From: Pseudomonadota bacterium
GTDB lineage: Bacteria; Pseudomonadota; Gammaproteobacteria; Steroidobacterales; Woeseiaceae
Direction of reading: 5' to 3'
Assembly (NCBI GenBank): GCA_022574185.1
Contig: JACZSM010000024.1
Coordinates: 1 to 39,200 of the forward strand
Length of the DNA: 39,200 bases
Shown: piece after piece, positions 25,858 through 34,308 of the stretch
Layout of the letters: the number at the start of each line of letters is the position of its first letter
Position numbering within the stretch: the stretch's first letter is position 1
Program-made: the position numbers and the translations under genes
The notes under the pieces: model-generated
The model's database searches: none
Told to the model about the DNA's origin: nothing
Seen by the model: the letters and a program-made list of their open reading frames with translations, nothing else

Positions 25858-26760
25858 TTACGCCAACATCTTCTCGACGGGCAGAACGAGCAAAGAGCTC
25901 GCACCCGCCGCCTTGAGATTTTCGAGTGTTTCCCAGAATACGGTCTCTGTGCAGACCGCATGAATGGCGACTTTGTCGGGCACACCCTCAAGCGGAATGA
26001 CAGTAGGGGCCTCGGAGCCCGGCAGCAAGGCACGGATTTCAGCTAACGCCGAGCGCGGAGCATGCAGCATGATGTATTTGCTCTCCCGAACCTGCAGGAC
26101 GCCATCAAGTCGCTGCAATAACTTGTCTATCAGCGCCTGTTTGGCGACATTCAATGGCGCCTTGGTCTGAATGATGACCGCCTCACTTTCGAGCAGCACA
26201 TCCACTTCAGCGAGACCATTTGCGGTCAAAGTCGAACCGGTCGATACGAGATCACAGATGTAATCGGCTATGCCCAGCTGGGGTGCGATTTCGACGGCGC
26301 CAGAGAAATAGACGATCTCCGCCGACACATTCTTTTTCTTAAGGTATTTCTTTAGAAGTTCAACGTAACTTGTTGCAATCCTTTTGTTTACTAGTGACTC
26401 CGGGCCGTGATATTCCTTACCCTCCGGTGCCGCTAGCGATAATCGGCAGTGGCCAAAGTCCAGCTCACATACCTGTTTGAATAATGCTTTGCGGCCGTCG
26501 TTCTCGAAAGCCAGGCGTTTTTCCTCGACAACATTGAGACCGACAATGCCTAGATCACAGACATCGTCGCTGACGAGGCCCGGAATGTCGTCGTCGCGAA
26601 CCAGTAACAAGTCGATGGGCATATTCTCGCCGTAACAAAACAACTGATTTTTGCTTTGCGTCAGTTTCAGGCCGCAACGTTCGAGCAGATCGCGCGAGTG
26701 GTCCGTCAAACGACCGGATTTTTGCACTGCGATCCTAATGCGCTGCTCGGAAGAGTCCAT
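25858..26760 (-). CDS. hisG: ATP phosphoribosyltransferase, long form
   Basis: HisG condenses ATP with PRPP, the first and feedback-controlled step of histidine synthesis. From ATG 26760 it is 300 residues, the long self-sufficient form with a C-terminal ACT-like histidine-binding domain, so no HisZ is needed. Motifs: RIAVQKSGRL near the start, the PRPP loop around CDLVSTGSTL, and the regulatory domain from about residue 225. AAGGAC, overlapping the end of the trpR-like gene, is its ribosome-binding site. Confidence 0.95.
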   Translation of the reverse strand: MDSSEQRIRIAVQKSGRLTDHSRDLLERCGLKLTQSKNQLFCYGENMPIDLLLVRDDDIPGLVSDDVCDLGIVGLNVVEEKRLAFENDGRKALFKQVCELDFGHCRLSLAAPEGKEYHGPESLVNKRIATSYVELLKKYLKKKNVSAEIVYFSGAVEIAPQLGIADYICDLVSTGSTLTANGLAEVDVLLESEAVIIQTKAPLNVAKQALIDKLLQRLDGVLQVRESKYIMLHAPRSALAEIRALLPGSEAPTVIPLEGVPDKVAIHAVCTETVFWETLENLKAAGASSLLVLPVEKMLA

Positions 26761-26770
26761 TTTGCTGTCC

Positions 26771-27097
26771 TTAGGGTGAGGTGCGGCTGACGTTGTCAGC
26801 CGCGTGGTCAATGGCAGCCCGATAGCCACCGAAGCCATTGGTGAGGAAACGCGCCACACGACCTATCGTGGTCACGCTAACGGTCGTGAGATCGTGGATG
26901 GTTCGATAGGTCAGGCCCTGCTCAAGTAGTTCTACAACCTGCCACCGATCGACAAGCGCCTGCAGCTCCGCCGGGGTACACAGATCGTGAAAAAAATTGC
27001 GGCACTCGTCAGGGTTGCGGAGACTGATTACGGCTCGAAACAAGGCACTTTCGGCGGCGCATTGCTCGGTTTCGCTGTACGGTCGATTCGGTTTCAT
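26771..27097 (-). CDS. TrpR-like (YerC/YecD-type) regulator heading the his operon
   Basis: This is a 108-residue all-helical DNA-binding protein related to the Trp repressor. The segment LCTPAELQALVDRWQVVELLEQG and the helix-turn-helix GLTYRTIHDLTTVSVTTIGRVARFL match the YerC/YecD branch of the TrpR superfamily, which is not known to bind tryptophan. It is 10 bases before hisG and clearly in the operon. Genes of this type precede hisG in Xanthomonas-like genomes, so it is a good candidate for the histidine regulator. The operator-like repeats just upstream suggest autoregulation, which is inference. Confidence 0.82.
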   Translation of the reverse strand: MKPNRPYSETEQCAAESALFRAVISLRNPDECRNFFHDLCTPAELQALVDRWQVVELLEQGLTYRTIHDLTTVSVTTIGRVARFLTNGFGGYRAAIDHAADNVSRTSP

Positions 27098-27108
27098 GGT
27101 TGTACTCG

Positions 27109-27140
27109 TGTATTAATGCACTAATACATTAATACATTAG
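27109..27140 (-). promoter_or_regulatory. Operator-like repeats upstream of the trpR-like/his operon
   Basis: Two patterns overlap here. One is a 20-bp inverted repeat, TGTATTA-N6-TAATACA (27109-27128). The other is three direct 8-bp units, TAATGCAC, TAATACAT and TAATACAT (27114-27137), followed by TAG. They begin 12 bases before the ATG of the regulator and overlap AT-rich sequence that could serve as its -10 region. The size and symmetry fit a TrpR-type dimer site. Confidence 0.55.
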
Positions 27141-27222
27141 AACAGCCGCTGCAATGGCGCGCTTCACATTGTTGGCGTTTTAGGCCCAAGCCCTTGCTAT
27201 TAGTGATATCTACTGGAGAGAT

Positions 27223-28275
27223 TCAGTCGATCGCAGCGATGATGCGGTCCGTCATATCGCTGGTTGAGAGCACCGCATCGTCATCACAGGCGATATCTGC
27301 GGTTCGCGCACCCGCCACGATAGCAGCGTCGATCGCGGCCTCGATGGCGGCGGCCTCTGCGTCGAGGCCGAGGCTGTGCCGCAACAGCATTGCAGCGCTC
27401 GCCAGCGCGCCACAGGGGTTTGCCAGCCCTTTGCCCGCAATATCCGGTGCCGATCCATGTATGGGCTCGTAGATGCCGAGAGCGGACTCTCCCAGTGATG
27501 CCGAGGGCAACATACCCAGTGAACCGGCGAGCATGGACGCTTCGTCAGTCAGGATATCGCCGAACATGTTCTCCGTGACGATGACATCGAAATCCCGCGG
27601 CCGACTGAGCAAGTGCATTGCCGCTGCATCGACAAGCAAGGTCTCGAGTTCTATGTCTGGAAACTCGTCGCGCATGAGACGATTCGTAACGTCACGCCAA
27701 AGCCGCGAGGTCTCCAGAACATTGGCCTTGTCAATCGAACACAATTTGCCGCGACGGGTCGCAGCGAGACGGGCCGCGACTCGAACGATGCGCTCGATTT
27801 CTACGGTGTGATAAGTACACAGGTCGCTTGCAGAGGTTTCATCGCGCGTTTTCTCGCCGAAATAGATGCCGCCTGTCAGTTCCCGTACGACGACAAGATC
27901 GACGCCCTGGATAATTTCGGCCTTGAGCGGCGATGTTCCATTGAGTGCATCGAGTACTTTGACCGGACGCAGATTGGCATAAACGCCCAGTCTCGAGCGC
28001 AATCCAAGCAATCCCTGCTCTGGCCTTACCGTCGCATTGGGGTCAGACCACTTTGGCCCGCCGACAGCGCCGAGAAATACGGCATCACTTCGCTCGCAGC
28101 TGACAATCGTTGCCTCAGGCAACGGGCGGCCGGTCTCGTCAATCGCGGCCCCACCGATGAGCTGTTTGCTGAATTCGAACGCGTGACCGTAACGCGACGC
28201 GACCTCTTGCAGAATACGGTGCGCGGCTGTGGTGACCTCTGGCCCGATACCATCGCCCGGCAACAGCGTAATCAA
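27223..28275 (-). CDS. leuB: 3-isopropylmalate dehydrogenase
   Basis: LeuB oxidatively decarboxylates 3-isopropylmalate with NAD in leucine synthesis. The 350 residues have the isocitrate/isopropylmalate dehydrogenase pattern: LLPGDGIGPEV at the N-terminus, RSRLGVYANLRPVKV with the substrate arginines, RELTGGIYFGE, and ENMFGDILTDEASMLAGSLG with metal-binding aspartates. The start used is TTG 28275; an in-frame CTG at 28284 has a better-placed GAGGAG 8 bases upstream. It overlaps leuD by 4 bases and is the last gene of the leu group. Confidence 0.95.
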   Translation of the reverse strand: MITLLPGDGIGPEVTTAAHRILQEVASRYGHAFEFSKQLIGGAAIDETGRPLPEATIVSCERSDAVFLGAVGGPKWSDPNATVRPEQGLLGLRSRLGVYANLRPVKVLDALNGTSPLKAEIIQGVDLVVVRELTGGIYFGEKTRDETSASDLCTYHTVEIERIVRVAARLAATRRGKLCSIDKANVLETSRLWRDVTNRLMRDEFPDIELETLLVDAAAMHLLSRPRDFDVIVTENMFGDILTDEASMLAGSLGMLPSASLGESALGIYEPIHGSAPDIAGKGLANPCGALASAAMLLRHSLGLDAEAAAIEAAIDAAIVAGARTADIACDDDAVLSTSDMTDRIIAAID

Positions 28276-28856
28276 GGCGTCCAGGATCGCGTCTCCTCAA
28301 AATTTTCGATACGGGCCAGATGCTGCTGCAGGAAACCAAGTTCATCGATACCTTCAACGAGGCAGAATCGCGCAAAGGGATCGATCGGAAATCGGACGAC
28401 GCGGCCGTCGGGCATCGTCAAAGTCGATGCCGTGACGTCGATGGCAAGCTCGACGCCCGGATTGCCGGATAGCCATGCGTGTGTTTTCTCATCGACGACG
28501 ATTGGCAATAAGCCATTCTTCAGCGAGTTGTTACGAAAAATATCGGCTATTTCCGTGCTGATAACGGCGCATATGCCATAGTCGAGCAGCGCCCACGGTG
28601 CGTGCTCGCGCGATGAGCCACAACCAAAGTTATTACCCGCAACCAGAATCTTGCATCCCCTGGCGTCAGCGTGATTGAGTGGAAAATCCCGATTTTTGGT
28701 GCCGTCTGCATGGAAACGAAGATCATGAAACAGGTTCTTGCCAAATCCCTCGCGTGACGTCGACGTCAGGAAGCGCGCCGGAATGATCTGGTCCGTGTCG
28801 ATGTCCCTGGTGGCGAGAACCACGGTACGTCCGCGCATGTGCTTGATGGCTCGCAT
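28272..28856 (-). CDS. leuD: 3-isopropylmalate dehydratase small subunit
   Basis: LeuD is the swivelling domain subunit that completes the isopropylmalate isomerase with LeuC. From ATG 28856 it is 194 residues, with DIDTDQIIPARFL near the N-terminus and the NFGCGSSREHAPWAL active-site loop. An AAAGG lies 10 bases upstream of this ATG; a longer in-frame start would reach back into the leuC junction. It follows leuC by 13 bases. Confidence 0.95.
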   Translation of the reverse strand: MRAIKHMRGRTVVLATRDIDTDQIIPARFLTSTSREGFGKNLFHDLRFHADGTKNRDFPLNHADARGCKILVAGNNFGCGSSREHAPWALLDYGICAVISTEIADIFRNNSLKNGLLPIVVDEKTHAWLSGNPGVELAIDVTASTLTMPDGRVVRFPIDPFARFCLVEGIDELGFLQQHLARIENFEETRSWTP

Positions 28857-28869
28857 CGTCGATATGCCT

Positions 28870-30273
28870 TTACAGGAAAGTCCGCGGATCGGTGACACGA
28901 CCCGTTATCGCGGACGCGGCGGCAGTCATCGGACTTGCAAGCACGGTACGTGCGCCAATGCCCTGGCGACCCTGAAAATTGCGATTGCTCGTGCTGACGC
29001 TCAATTGACCGCTAGCCACGGTATCGCCGTTCATGCCGATACACATCGAGCAGCCTGACTCGCGCCACTCGGCACCGGCCTCGGTAAATACCCGGTCGAG
29101 ACCTATGGCCTCCGCCGCCTTTTTGATCGATTGTGAGCCGGGCACGACCAGCATTCTTACGCCGTCTGCGACTCGATGTCCTTTGAGAATATCGGCAGCC
29201 TGCTGCAGATCCGAGAGTCGTGAATTGGTGCAACTGCCGACGAAAACGACATCAACAGCGGTATCGGTGAGCGGTTTGCCGGGCGTGACTTGCATGTATT
29301 CAAGCGCCTTTCTGAAACTCGGATCGCCGCTGCCGTCAGGCACTGGCTCGTTGATACCGATAACCATGCCCGGATTCGTGCCAAACGTGACCATCGGCTG
29401 CAATTGATCGGCAGAAATTGACGCGACTTTATCGAAGTAGGCATCGTCATCACTGCTGAGCTCGCGCCAGCGCGCCAGGGCGTTGTCCCACTCCACGCCC
29501 TGCGGTACACGTGGTCGGCCCCGCAGGTACTCGAACGTGGTGTCGTCAGGTGCGATCATGCCGGCACGGGCACCTGCCTCGATGGACATGTTGCACACGG
29601 TCATGCGTGCTTCCATCTCCATCGCAGCAATCGCATCGCCGCGATACTCGATGACATGACCCGTGCCACCGTTGACACCAATTTGGCCGATGATCGCAAG
29701 GATCAGGTCCTTTGCCCCGACTCCGGCAGGCAAGCGCCCATCGACATTGATTGCCAGCGTTCGCGGCTTGCGTTGTAAAAGACATTGCGTCGCGAGTACG
29801 TGAGCAACTTCGGTAGTCCCGATGCCGAAGGCGAGGGCACCGAACGCGCCGTGGGTGCTCGTATGGCTATCGCCACAGACGATAGTCTTGCCAGGCTGTG
29901 TCGCACCGAGTTCCGGGCCAATGATATGAACGATGCCGCGGGCGTCGCTATCGAAGCCAAGCAGTTCGATGCCGAAACTCTTGCAATTTTTTTCCATCTG
30001 GACGATCTGATTGGCCGCACTTGCACCCACAATCGCAAGATCCTTGAAGCTTGAAACCGGCGTCGTCGGCGTCGAGTGATCCATGGTCGCGAGCGTCAGG
30101 TCCGGACGCCGTACGGCAAGGTTTTTTTCCTGCAACAGTGCAAAAGCCTGCGGCGTGGTCACTTCGTGGATCAGATGCAGATCGACGTACAGTACGGCCG
30201 GTGTGTCGGCCGTTTCCGCAGTCACGATATGGTCGGTCCATACCTTGTCAAAAAGGGTCGCTGGACCTGTCAC
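28870..30273 (-). CDS. leuC: 3-isopropylmalate dehydratase large subunit
   Basis: LeuC is the [4Fe-4S] aconitase-type subunit that isomerises 2- to 3-isopropylmalate. At 467 residues it is standard length; cluster ligands Cys348 (SCTNS), Cys408 and Cys411 (CSMC) align with the E. coli positions within one residue. [17 protein letters not shown] and the DHSTPT motif of the substrate site are also present. The start is GTG 30273, three bases after the leuA stop, with no clear ribosome site of its own. Confidence 0.96.
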   Translation of the reverse strand: MTGPATLFDKVWTDHIVTAETADTPAVLYVDLHLIHEVTTPQAFALLQEKNLAVRRPDLTLATMDHSTPTTPVSSFKDLAIVGASAANQIVQMEKNCKSFGIELLGFDSDARGIVHIIGPELGATQPGKTIVCGDSHTSTHGAFGALAFGIGTTEVAHVLATQCLLQRKPRTLAINVDGRLPAGVGAKDLILAIIGQIGVNGGTGHVIEYRGDAIAAMEMEARMTVCNMSIEAGARAGMIAPDDTTFEYLRGRPRVPQGVEWDNALARWRELSSDDDAYFDKVASISADQLQPMVTFGTNPGMVIGINEPVPDGSGDPSFRKALEYMQVTPGKPLTDTAVDVVFVGSCTNSRLSDLQQAADILKGHRVADGVRMLVVPGSQSIKKAAEAIGLDRVFTEAGAEWRESGCSMCIGMNGDTVASGQLSVSTSNRNFQGRQGIGARTVLASPMTAAASAITGRVTDPRTFL

Positions 30274-30276
30274 GGG

Positions 30277-31857
30277 TCAGATCGTCGCACTTGAAAACCG
30301 GGCAGTGGAGTCAGGGTCACTGCCCGTTCGCTGGCGACGCCGCAGAATCTGGTTGATTACTTCGAGGCAGGCGCGACTGCCAGCCTCAACGATATCGACA
30401 CTTGTGCCACGACCGCGGAAGCTGTCGCCATCGTGTTCGACCGTTACGGTGACCTCGCCCTGTGCATCTTGTCCGATCGATGCACTGTGCAGTTCGAAGT
30501 TCTTGAGCGTCAATGCAACGCCAGTTGCGCGCTCCAGGCACTGAAATGCGGCGGCGATGGGCCCGTCGCCTTCGGCCGAAACTTCGATTTCTGCATCATC
30601 TTCGCCGATTAGAACCACAGTTGCGGTGGCGGGTTGATCCGAACTTGTCTGCACTTCCAGTTTCTTCATCGACCATGGCCCAGCCGACGCACTATCGACA
30701 TGCATGATGATCGCTTCAATATCGCCGTCGTATACATCTTTTTTGCGGTCGGCAAGCTTTTTGAATGCCACGAACGCGCGGTTGATTTCGAAGTCATCAA
30801 GGTCGAAGCCCAGCTCCTGTACGCGATCGCGAAATGCATGCCGGCCACTGTGCTTGCCCAGAACGAGGTTCGAACGACTCAGGCCCACATCACCCGGTCG
30901 CATGATTTCGTAAGTTGAGCTGTGTTGCAACATGCCGTGCTGATGAATGCCGGCTTCGTGTGCGAATGCATTCTCGCCGACGATCGCCTTGTTACGTGGC
31001 ACGTGCATTCCGGTAATGTTCGATACCAGCCGCGATGTCGGATACAAACGCGTGGTGTCTATCGTCGTTTGCAGATTGAAGAACTCGGCGCGTGTCTTCA
31101 CGGCCATCACCACTTCTTCGAGGCTGCAATTTCCGGCTCGCTCACCAATACCATTGATCGTACATTCAATCTGGCGGGCGCCGGCCTGCACGGCAGCGAG
31201 GCTGTTCGCGACCGCCATGCCGAGATCATTGTGACAATGCACGCTCAGAATGATCGCGTCGATACCGGCAACATGCGCTTTGAGGTAGCGAAACAATGCG
31301 TCGAATTCGGCGGGCACCGTGTAGCCCACCGTATCGGGAATATTGACGGTCGTTGCCCCCGCCTCAATGGCCGCGCTCACCACCTCAGCCAGGTACGGTA
31401 ACTCGGTGCGCGACGCATCTTCGGGTGAAAATTCCACATCGTCACACAGTTCCCTGGCCATCGTTATGGCGCCGACGGCGCTCTTGATGATTTCTTCCTT
31501 GGCCATCCTGAGTTTGTACTCTCGATGAATCTCGCTGGTCGCGACGAAAACATGAATTCGATGCCGTACCGCACCTTTGACCGCCGCGTGTACTTTCTCA
31601 ATGTCTGCTGGGTTGCAGCGGGCCAGGCCGCAAATAACCGGGCCGAAATTTGCATCAGCGATTGCCTTTACGGATTCAAAGTCGCCCGGCGATGCCGCTG
31701 GAAAACCCGCCTCGATGACGTCCACATTGAGTTCCGACAGAGCCTTGGCAATACGCAGCTTGTCTCGCGGCACCATGCTGCAACCCGGGGCCTGTTCCCC
31801 GTCGCGCAACGTTGTGTCGAAAATACGTATCCTGTCGCCGGCCGAACTGTCTGACAT
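30277..31857 (-). CDS. leuA: 2-isopropylmalate synthase
   Basis: LeuA condenses acetyl-CoA and 2-oxoisovalerate, the first committed step to leucine. It has an N-terminal HMGL-like TIM barrel (FDTTLRDGEQAPG, metal-binding HCHNDLG, and NGIGERAGN) and a C-terminal leucine-binding regulatory domain (about 390-515). The 526 residues match the long proteobacterial form. GAGG lies 9 bases before ATG. With ilvC it is placed behind the leucine-codon attenuator, in addition to allosteric inhibition by leucine expected for the family. Confidence 0.96.
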   Translation of the reverse strand: MSDSSAGDRIRIFDTTLRDGEQAPGCSMVPRDKLRIAKALSELNVDVIEAGFPAASPGDFESVKAIADANFGPVICGLARCNPADIEKVHAAVKGAVRHRIHVFVATSEIHREYKLRMAKEEIIKSAVGAITMARELCDDVEFSPEDASRTELPYLAEVVSAAIEAGATTVNIPDTVGYTVPAEFDALFRYLKAHVAGIDAIILSVHCHNDLGMAVANSLAAVQAGARQIECTINGIGERAGNCSLEEVVMAVKTRAEFFNLQTTIDTTRLYPTSRLVSNITGMHVPRNKAIVGENAFAHEAGIHQHGMLQHSSTYEIMRPGDVGLSRSNLVLGKHSGRHAFRDRVQELGFDLDDFEINRAFVAFKKLADRKKDVYDGDIEAIIMHVDSASAGPWSMKKLEVQTSSDQPATATVVLIGEDDAEIEVSAEGDGPIAAAFQCLERATGVALTLKNFELHSASIGQDAQGEVTVTVEHDGDSFRGRGTSVDIVEAGSRACLEVINQILRRRQRTGSDPDSTARFSSATI

Positions 31858-31904
31858 TTCTCAAATCCTCGAGTTGCCACCCATCGCTGTAGAGTTATCC
31901 TATT

Positions 31905-32891
31905 CTAACCGTCGAGCCAATCCATGCGGCCACGGAGTTCTGCGCCAACTTTTTCGATCGGGTGTTGCAGATCCTCTGCCAGCATGCGCCGAAAATTTGG
32001 CATGCCCGCGTCGCTCTCCGCAATCCAGTTCTTCGCAAATGTACCGTCCTGAATTTCATCCAGGATTGCTTTCATGGTTGCGCGTGAATTCTTGTCCACG
32101 ACGCGCGGCCCGCTGATCATGTCACCCCAGGCGGCCGTATCACTGATGAATTTGTACATCTTCTTCAGACCGCCCTCGTGCAACAGGTCGACAATGAGCT
32201 TGAGCTCATGCATGACCTCGTAATACGCAACTTCCGGTTGATAGCCTGCCTCCACCAGGGTCTCGAATCCTGCAATGATCAATTCGGTCGCGCCACCGCA
32301 AAGAACCGCCTGTTCGCCAAACAGGTCGGTTTCGGTTTCCTCAGCGAACGTCGTTTCGATGACGCCGGCACGGACGCCGCCGATACCGGCCGCATAGGCG
32401 AGGGCGAGCGCGAGGGCTTCGCCGGTCGTGTCTTGTTCGACGGCGACGAGACAGGGCACGCCGTGGCCCTCTTCATATTGCCGGCGGACGAGGCCGCCCG
32501 GACCTTTCGGTGCGATCAGGACGACATTCAGATCTTCACGCGGCAGCAACTGTTTGAAGTGCACGGCGAAGCCGTGAGCAAACAACAGCGTCGAACGCTG
32601 GGCGATGTTCGGTACAACAGCCTCATACAAGCTTTTCTGCACCATATCGGGTATCAGGAACGCAATGATGGCAGCATTTTCCACAGCACTGGCAGGGTCC
32701 TTGACGATCAAACCTTCGGCCGTTGCCTTGGCCCAGCTGGCACCAGCAGGACGCAGGCCCATCACGACATCAAAGCCGCTGTCTCTGAGATTCAGTGCAT
32801 GGGCGCGGCCCTGGCTGCCGTAGCCAAGAATCGTGACCTGTTTGCCACTCAGGCAATCCGTGTCGACGTCTGATTCAGAATACATTTGCAT
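31905..32891 (-). CDS. ilvC: Ketol-acid reductoisomerase, class I
   Basis: IlvC rearranges and reduces acetolactate or acetohydroxybutyrate with NADPH and magnesium. At 328 residues it is the short class I form. The N-terminal Rossmann loop is [17 protein letters not shown]; the C-terminal knotted domain has metal ligands in [14 protein letters not shown] and [18 protein letters not shown] is 8 bases before ATG. It is the first structural gene after the attenuator, so leucine supply is predicted to control this shared valine/isoleucine step as well. The usual neighbours ilvB/ilvN are absent. Confidence 0.96.
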   Translation of the reverse strand: MQMYSESDVDTDCLSGKQVTILGYGSQGRAHALNLRDSGFDVVMGLRPAGASWAKATAEGLIVKDPASAVENAAIIAFLIPDMVQKSLYEAVVPNIAQRSTLLFAHGFAVHFKQLLPREDLNVVLIAPKGPGGLVRRQYEEGHGVPCLVAVEQDTTGEALALALAYAAGIGGVRAGVIETTFAEETETDLFGEQAVLCGGATELIIAGFETLVEAGYQPEVAYYEVMHELKLIVDLLHEGGLKKMYKFISDTAAWGDMISGPRVVDKNSRATMKAILDEIQDGTFAKNWIAESDAGMPNFRRMLAEDLQHPIEKVGAELRGRMDWLDG

Positions 32892-32911
32892 GGTTTGATC
32901 CCTGTGAATTC

Positions 32912-32948
32912 AAAAAAAAACCCCACGATCCGAAGCGGATGCGGGGTT
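32912..32948 (-). terminator. Attenuator terminator in the ilvC-leu leader
   Basis: On the minus strand AACCCC and GGGGTT enclose a second stem ATCCG/CGGAT with a 3-base loop, and nine T follow. It ends about 20 bases before the ilvC ATG. Its 5' arm contains CCCGC (plus 32941-32945), which can instead pair with GCGGG at the end of the leader peptide gene (plus 32977-32981), giving an antiterminator. Confidence 0.85.
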
Positions 32949-32973
32949 GCGATTGCCTTTGCCTGGATACGCG

Positions 32974-33072
32974 TTACCCGCCCTGCCTCCCAAGAAGAAG
33001 CAGTCCTGACAGATTCAGCAAGAGGTCGTGCGTCACGACATCGGTCAACCGGTATTTTGGCAATAGCTTCAT
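32974..33072 (-). CDS. Leucine-rich leader peptide of the ilvC-leuACDB operon
   Basis: A 32-codon reading frame starts at ATG 33072 and ends TAA 32974, 26 bases before the attenuator stem. It contains 12 leucines, including LLL and then GLLLLG near the end; the last run uses CTG and three consecutive CTT codons. The GCGGG just before the stop codon is the antiterminator strand, so a ribosome stalled at the Leu run would leave it free and one reaching the stop would cover it. No Shine-Dalgarno is visible; the predicted transcript start is only about 2 bases before the ATG, so it may be translated as a leaderless RNA. Confidence 0.75.
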   Translation of the reverse strand: MKLLPKYRLTDVVTHDLLLNLSGLLLLGRQGG

Positions 33073-33080
33073 AACGGATG

Positions 33081-33109
33081 ATCATGTTGCAACATGGTGA
33101 CTATGTCAA
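33081..33109 (-). promoter_or_regulatory. Promoter of the leader peptide-ilvC-leu operon
   Basis: A perfect TTGACA (-35, plus 33104-33109) and CATGAT (-10, plus 33081-33086, 4 of 6) are separated by 17 bases on the minus strand. Transcription is predicted to start near 33074, immediately before the leader-peptide ATG. Confidence 0.6.
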
Positions 33110-33516
33110 CCGTAGAATTATCAGTTACTTGTGTTACCAATTTACACCGGAAACAAGGCCGATAACGTCTTGTTTGATGGTGTACGTACACGCAAATCTT
33201 ATGTAGATCATGGGCTGGCGTATCGCCAAGCATGTGTTATTCTTCGCTGCGGGGACCAGGGGACCCGAAATAATTAGACGAATAATAACGGCGGGGATGC
33301 CGCGGCAGAAATGGGGCGGAGAGCCGAAAACTTAAACAGAGAGGCTGTGAAGGTCCACTAAAATTCATCGCCGCGTCGATTTGAAGAGGGCTGCATGTGC
33401 AAGCAGAGCCGCAATCTGCGTTTCTGTGTATCCAATTTGCATATGATCGACGGATACATTGCATCCCACTCCGACAACGACAAATTCACAACATTCGACC
33501 TTATTAAGGAGCGTCC
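33110..33516. other. 407-base intergenic region between the ilvC and Ton operons
   Basis: No convincing gene was found. The region contains a 7-bp inverted repeat AAACAAG/CTTGTTT with an 11-base loop (33151-33175), a perfect 12-bp palindrome GTGTACGTACAC (33180-33191), a direct repeat of GGGGACC (33251-33257 and 33259-33265), and a -10-like TATGAT near 33440 without a good -35. The Ton operon promoter presumably lies here. No known riboswitch was recognised. Confidence 0.5.
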
Positions 33517-34308
33517 ATGAAACGGTGCATTAGCAGCAGTCGGTGTGTAACCGTTGTATTAATTGCAACATCGGTTATCGCGATATCAGGCAGCGTATTC
33601 GCCCAGTCAGTCGATCAGATTCTGCAGGCTGAAGATCGTCGACTAGATCTGGCGCAGCAATCACAGGAACGTATCAACGGTATTGTTGAGCGTACGCGTT
33701 CGCTGGAAGACCAGTACCGGGCGATCAATAAAGAAATTGATGGCCTCAAAGTCTACAACCGCTTGATGGTGGCACAGACGAACGGACAGGCCTCGGTACT
33801 CGAGGACATCTCATTGTCGATGGACCAGGTTGATGTCATCAATCGTCAGATTTTCCCAATGATGGAGCGCATGATTGACGGTCTGGAGCAGTCGGTAAAA
33901 CTGGATGTGCCGTTCCTGCTGCAGGAGCGGACAGATCGCGTCAATCTGCTCTCAGACATCATGGAACGCCCGGACGTCAGCGTTGCTGAGAAGTTTCGCA
34001 AGGTGATGGAGGCGTACCAGATTGAGAATGACTATGGCTCGTCCTCAGAATGGTACCGACAGTCGATCGCACTCCCCGATGGCTCAACACGAGACTACAA
34101 CATGTTACGAATCGGTCGCATTGGACTGTATTTCCAGTCCGATGACACGAAAGTTACGGGTCGCTGGGACACTGATGCAAACGATTGGGTGCTTGACAGT
34201 TCGGCCAGGAACGAAGTACGCAAGGGCTTGCGCATGGCCAAACAGCTGATTGCCCCGGAATTGATTCTGATTCCGGTACATTCGGCAACATCAGCGGGGG
34301 CTTCATAA
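33517..34308 (+). CDS. DUF3450 periplasmic protein of a TonB energiser cluster
   Basis: This 263-residue exported protein has a signal peptide (about 1-29, ending SVFAQ) and a long coiled coil (about 30-110) followed by a compact C-terminal part with WYRQSI and a GLYFQSDD strand. It matches the DUF3450 family, found almost only beside ExbB/TtpC-type genes; a role in linking the energy complex to the outer membrane is inferred from that context. AAGGAG lies 7 bases before ATG. Its stop codon directly abuts the next ATG. Confidence 0.82.
   Translation: MKRCISSSRCVTVVLIATSVIAISGSVFAQSVDQILQAEDRRLDLAQQSQERINGIVERTRSLEDQYRAINKEIDGLKVYNRLMVAQTNGQASVLEDISLSMDQVDVINRQIFPMMERMIDGLEQSVKLDVPFLLQERTDRVNLLSDIMERPDVSVAEKFRKVMEAYQIENDYGSSSEWYRQSIALPDGSTRDYNMLRIGRIGLYFQSDDTKVTGRWDTDANDWVLDSSARNEVRKGLRMAKQLIAPELILIPVHSATSAGAS

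Noticed and set aside
27613..28581. 322-codon open frame antisense to leuB and leuD
   Set aside because: No family similarity or ribosome site; it lies opposite strongly conserved genes and reflects GC-biased codon positions.
32849..33085. 78-codon frame through the ilvC leader
   Set aside because: It runs through the terminator's T-run and ignores the Leu-rich frame that fits the attenuator; no ribosome site.
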